Shown one piece after another: positions 63,324 to 64,000 of a DNA stretch of 64,000 nucleotides. A program made the translations under genes and the position numbers. The stretch comes from Prostheceraeus crozeri (Eukaryota > Platyhelminthes > Polycladida > Euryleptidae). The DNA is taken from contig CAJQUW010000592.1 of NCBI GenBank assembly GCA_907163375.1, positions 62,001 to 126,000 on the forward strand, given 5' to 3'. Each line of letters starts with the position of its first letter. The stretch's first letter is position 1. A model generated the notes under the pieces. The model had not been told where the DNA came from and ran no database searches. It saw only the letters and a list, made by a program, of their open reading frames with translations.

Positions 63324-64000
63324 TACCGAAATCAGCCAAAATATTCCAAACATTCAAGTTTTAAAATATCTCTCACGCAAAAAGTATTGTGGCAAATTTA
63401 TCTACCTTCATTCAAAAGTTGCATAATACGTAGAAAGTAAGCTATTGGAAATCTGCTCGCCATAGCTTGCTTGGTCTATAAGATATTCAAAAAATTCGAC
63501 AGGGAGGGCGAAAAATGCCCTCCAAGCTAACATAATAATTAATTTTATTTGCCTGCAGATGCTAGAGCGCAAAACTTAGAGTCATCAACTTTAAACTGCA
63601 CTGTTTTATTGCTTCAACAAAGCGGACCCGAACAACAACCATAATTGGTTGGGTTGTGCCGTTGCACGACGAAAACCGGTCGGTCAATCAGTCGGCAGCA
63701 GTTATTGGGATTAATCGATCAGACAAGAATGGAAATGTACTGCATACACAATTTATCTATGTACATGTATGGCTTACTAAACTTATTTAAAATGTCCCCG
63801 ATAGACGATCCGTGGCACATTTTTAAGATCGACACTAAGCTTGTTAAAAGATATCATCAGTGTTCAGATGTTTCGTGATCTTGTTCACTCACATGCTTAA
63901 ACGCATCTCAAAATTTATGTCTGAAGAGACAGTGTTAACTGAAACGAATTAAAAGTTGTAAAGCGCTAGGCATACTAATTTACATGAATTGAAATTATTC
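63324..64000. other. Right flank of the mariner insertion, no gene recognised
   Basis: It contains the GAGGGCGAAAAATGCCCTCC palindromic word at 63504. A 77-codon frame at 63645 is unrecognised. Confidence 0.35.

Noticed and set aside
1-64000. CRISPR array or prokaryotic operon
   Set aside because: The tandem arrays lack unique spacers, and the introns and element types are those of an animal genome.

Overview
The window looks like a piece of an animal nuclear genome, about 64 kb and AT-rich. It holds one split host gene on the + strand, surrounded and filled by transposable elements. The lineage is an invertebrate animal; frequent GGCCTA and ACATGTA words faintly suggest a marine invertebrate, but the species cannot be named from this sequence.

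Host gene. Eleven exons between 838 and 50054 can be joined with consensus splice sites and matching phases. They give one 587-codon reading frame encoding most of a class C G-protein-coupled receptor of the GABA-B type. The end of the Venus-flytrap ligand domain is in exons 1-6 and the seven-helix domain in exons 6-11. The first part of the ligand domain lies upstream of the window. The loops between helices resemble GABBR2 rather than GABBR1. The residues that contact GABA in GABBR1 are mostly not kept. The predicted protein stops three residues after helix 7, so it lacks the usual cytoplasmic coiled-coil tail. An AATAAA signal follows at 50299.

Mobile DNA. Introns of 0.7-10.5 kb are built largely from repeats. 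The best preserved are a complete hAT transposon (33683-37253) with a perfect 8-bp target duplication and an uninterrupted transposase frame, and a nearly complete mariner (61964-63321) with near-perfect terminal repeats and a broken transposase. Non-autonomous families include:
- a hAT-type family with GACTCC 24-bp repeats, one copy nested inside another at 54901-56321, each with an 8-bp duplication;
- a TTAA-targeting (piggyBac-like) family;
- two TA-targeting families that start CACTGTAAA;
- a PIF/Harbinger-like MITE;
- a CATAGAAAT MITE in three copies;
- several foldback elements.
Retroelement remnants include two LINE fragments, Penelope-type GIY-YIG endonuclease pieces, related reverse-transcriptase pieces and tRNA-derived SINEs.

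Arrays. A 990-bp minisatellite of exactly 33 units of 30 bp (31941-32930) is open in several frames on both strands and creates large illusory ORFs. A 24-bp array (48563-48874) and a 21-bp array (28344-28490) are also present.

No rRNA, intact tRNA, CRISPR array or second host gene was recognised.
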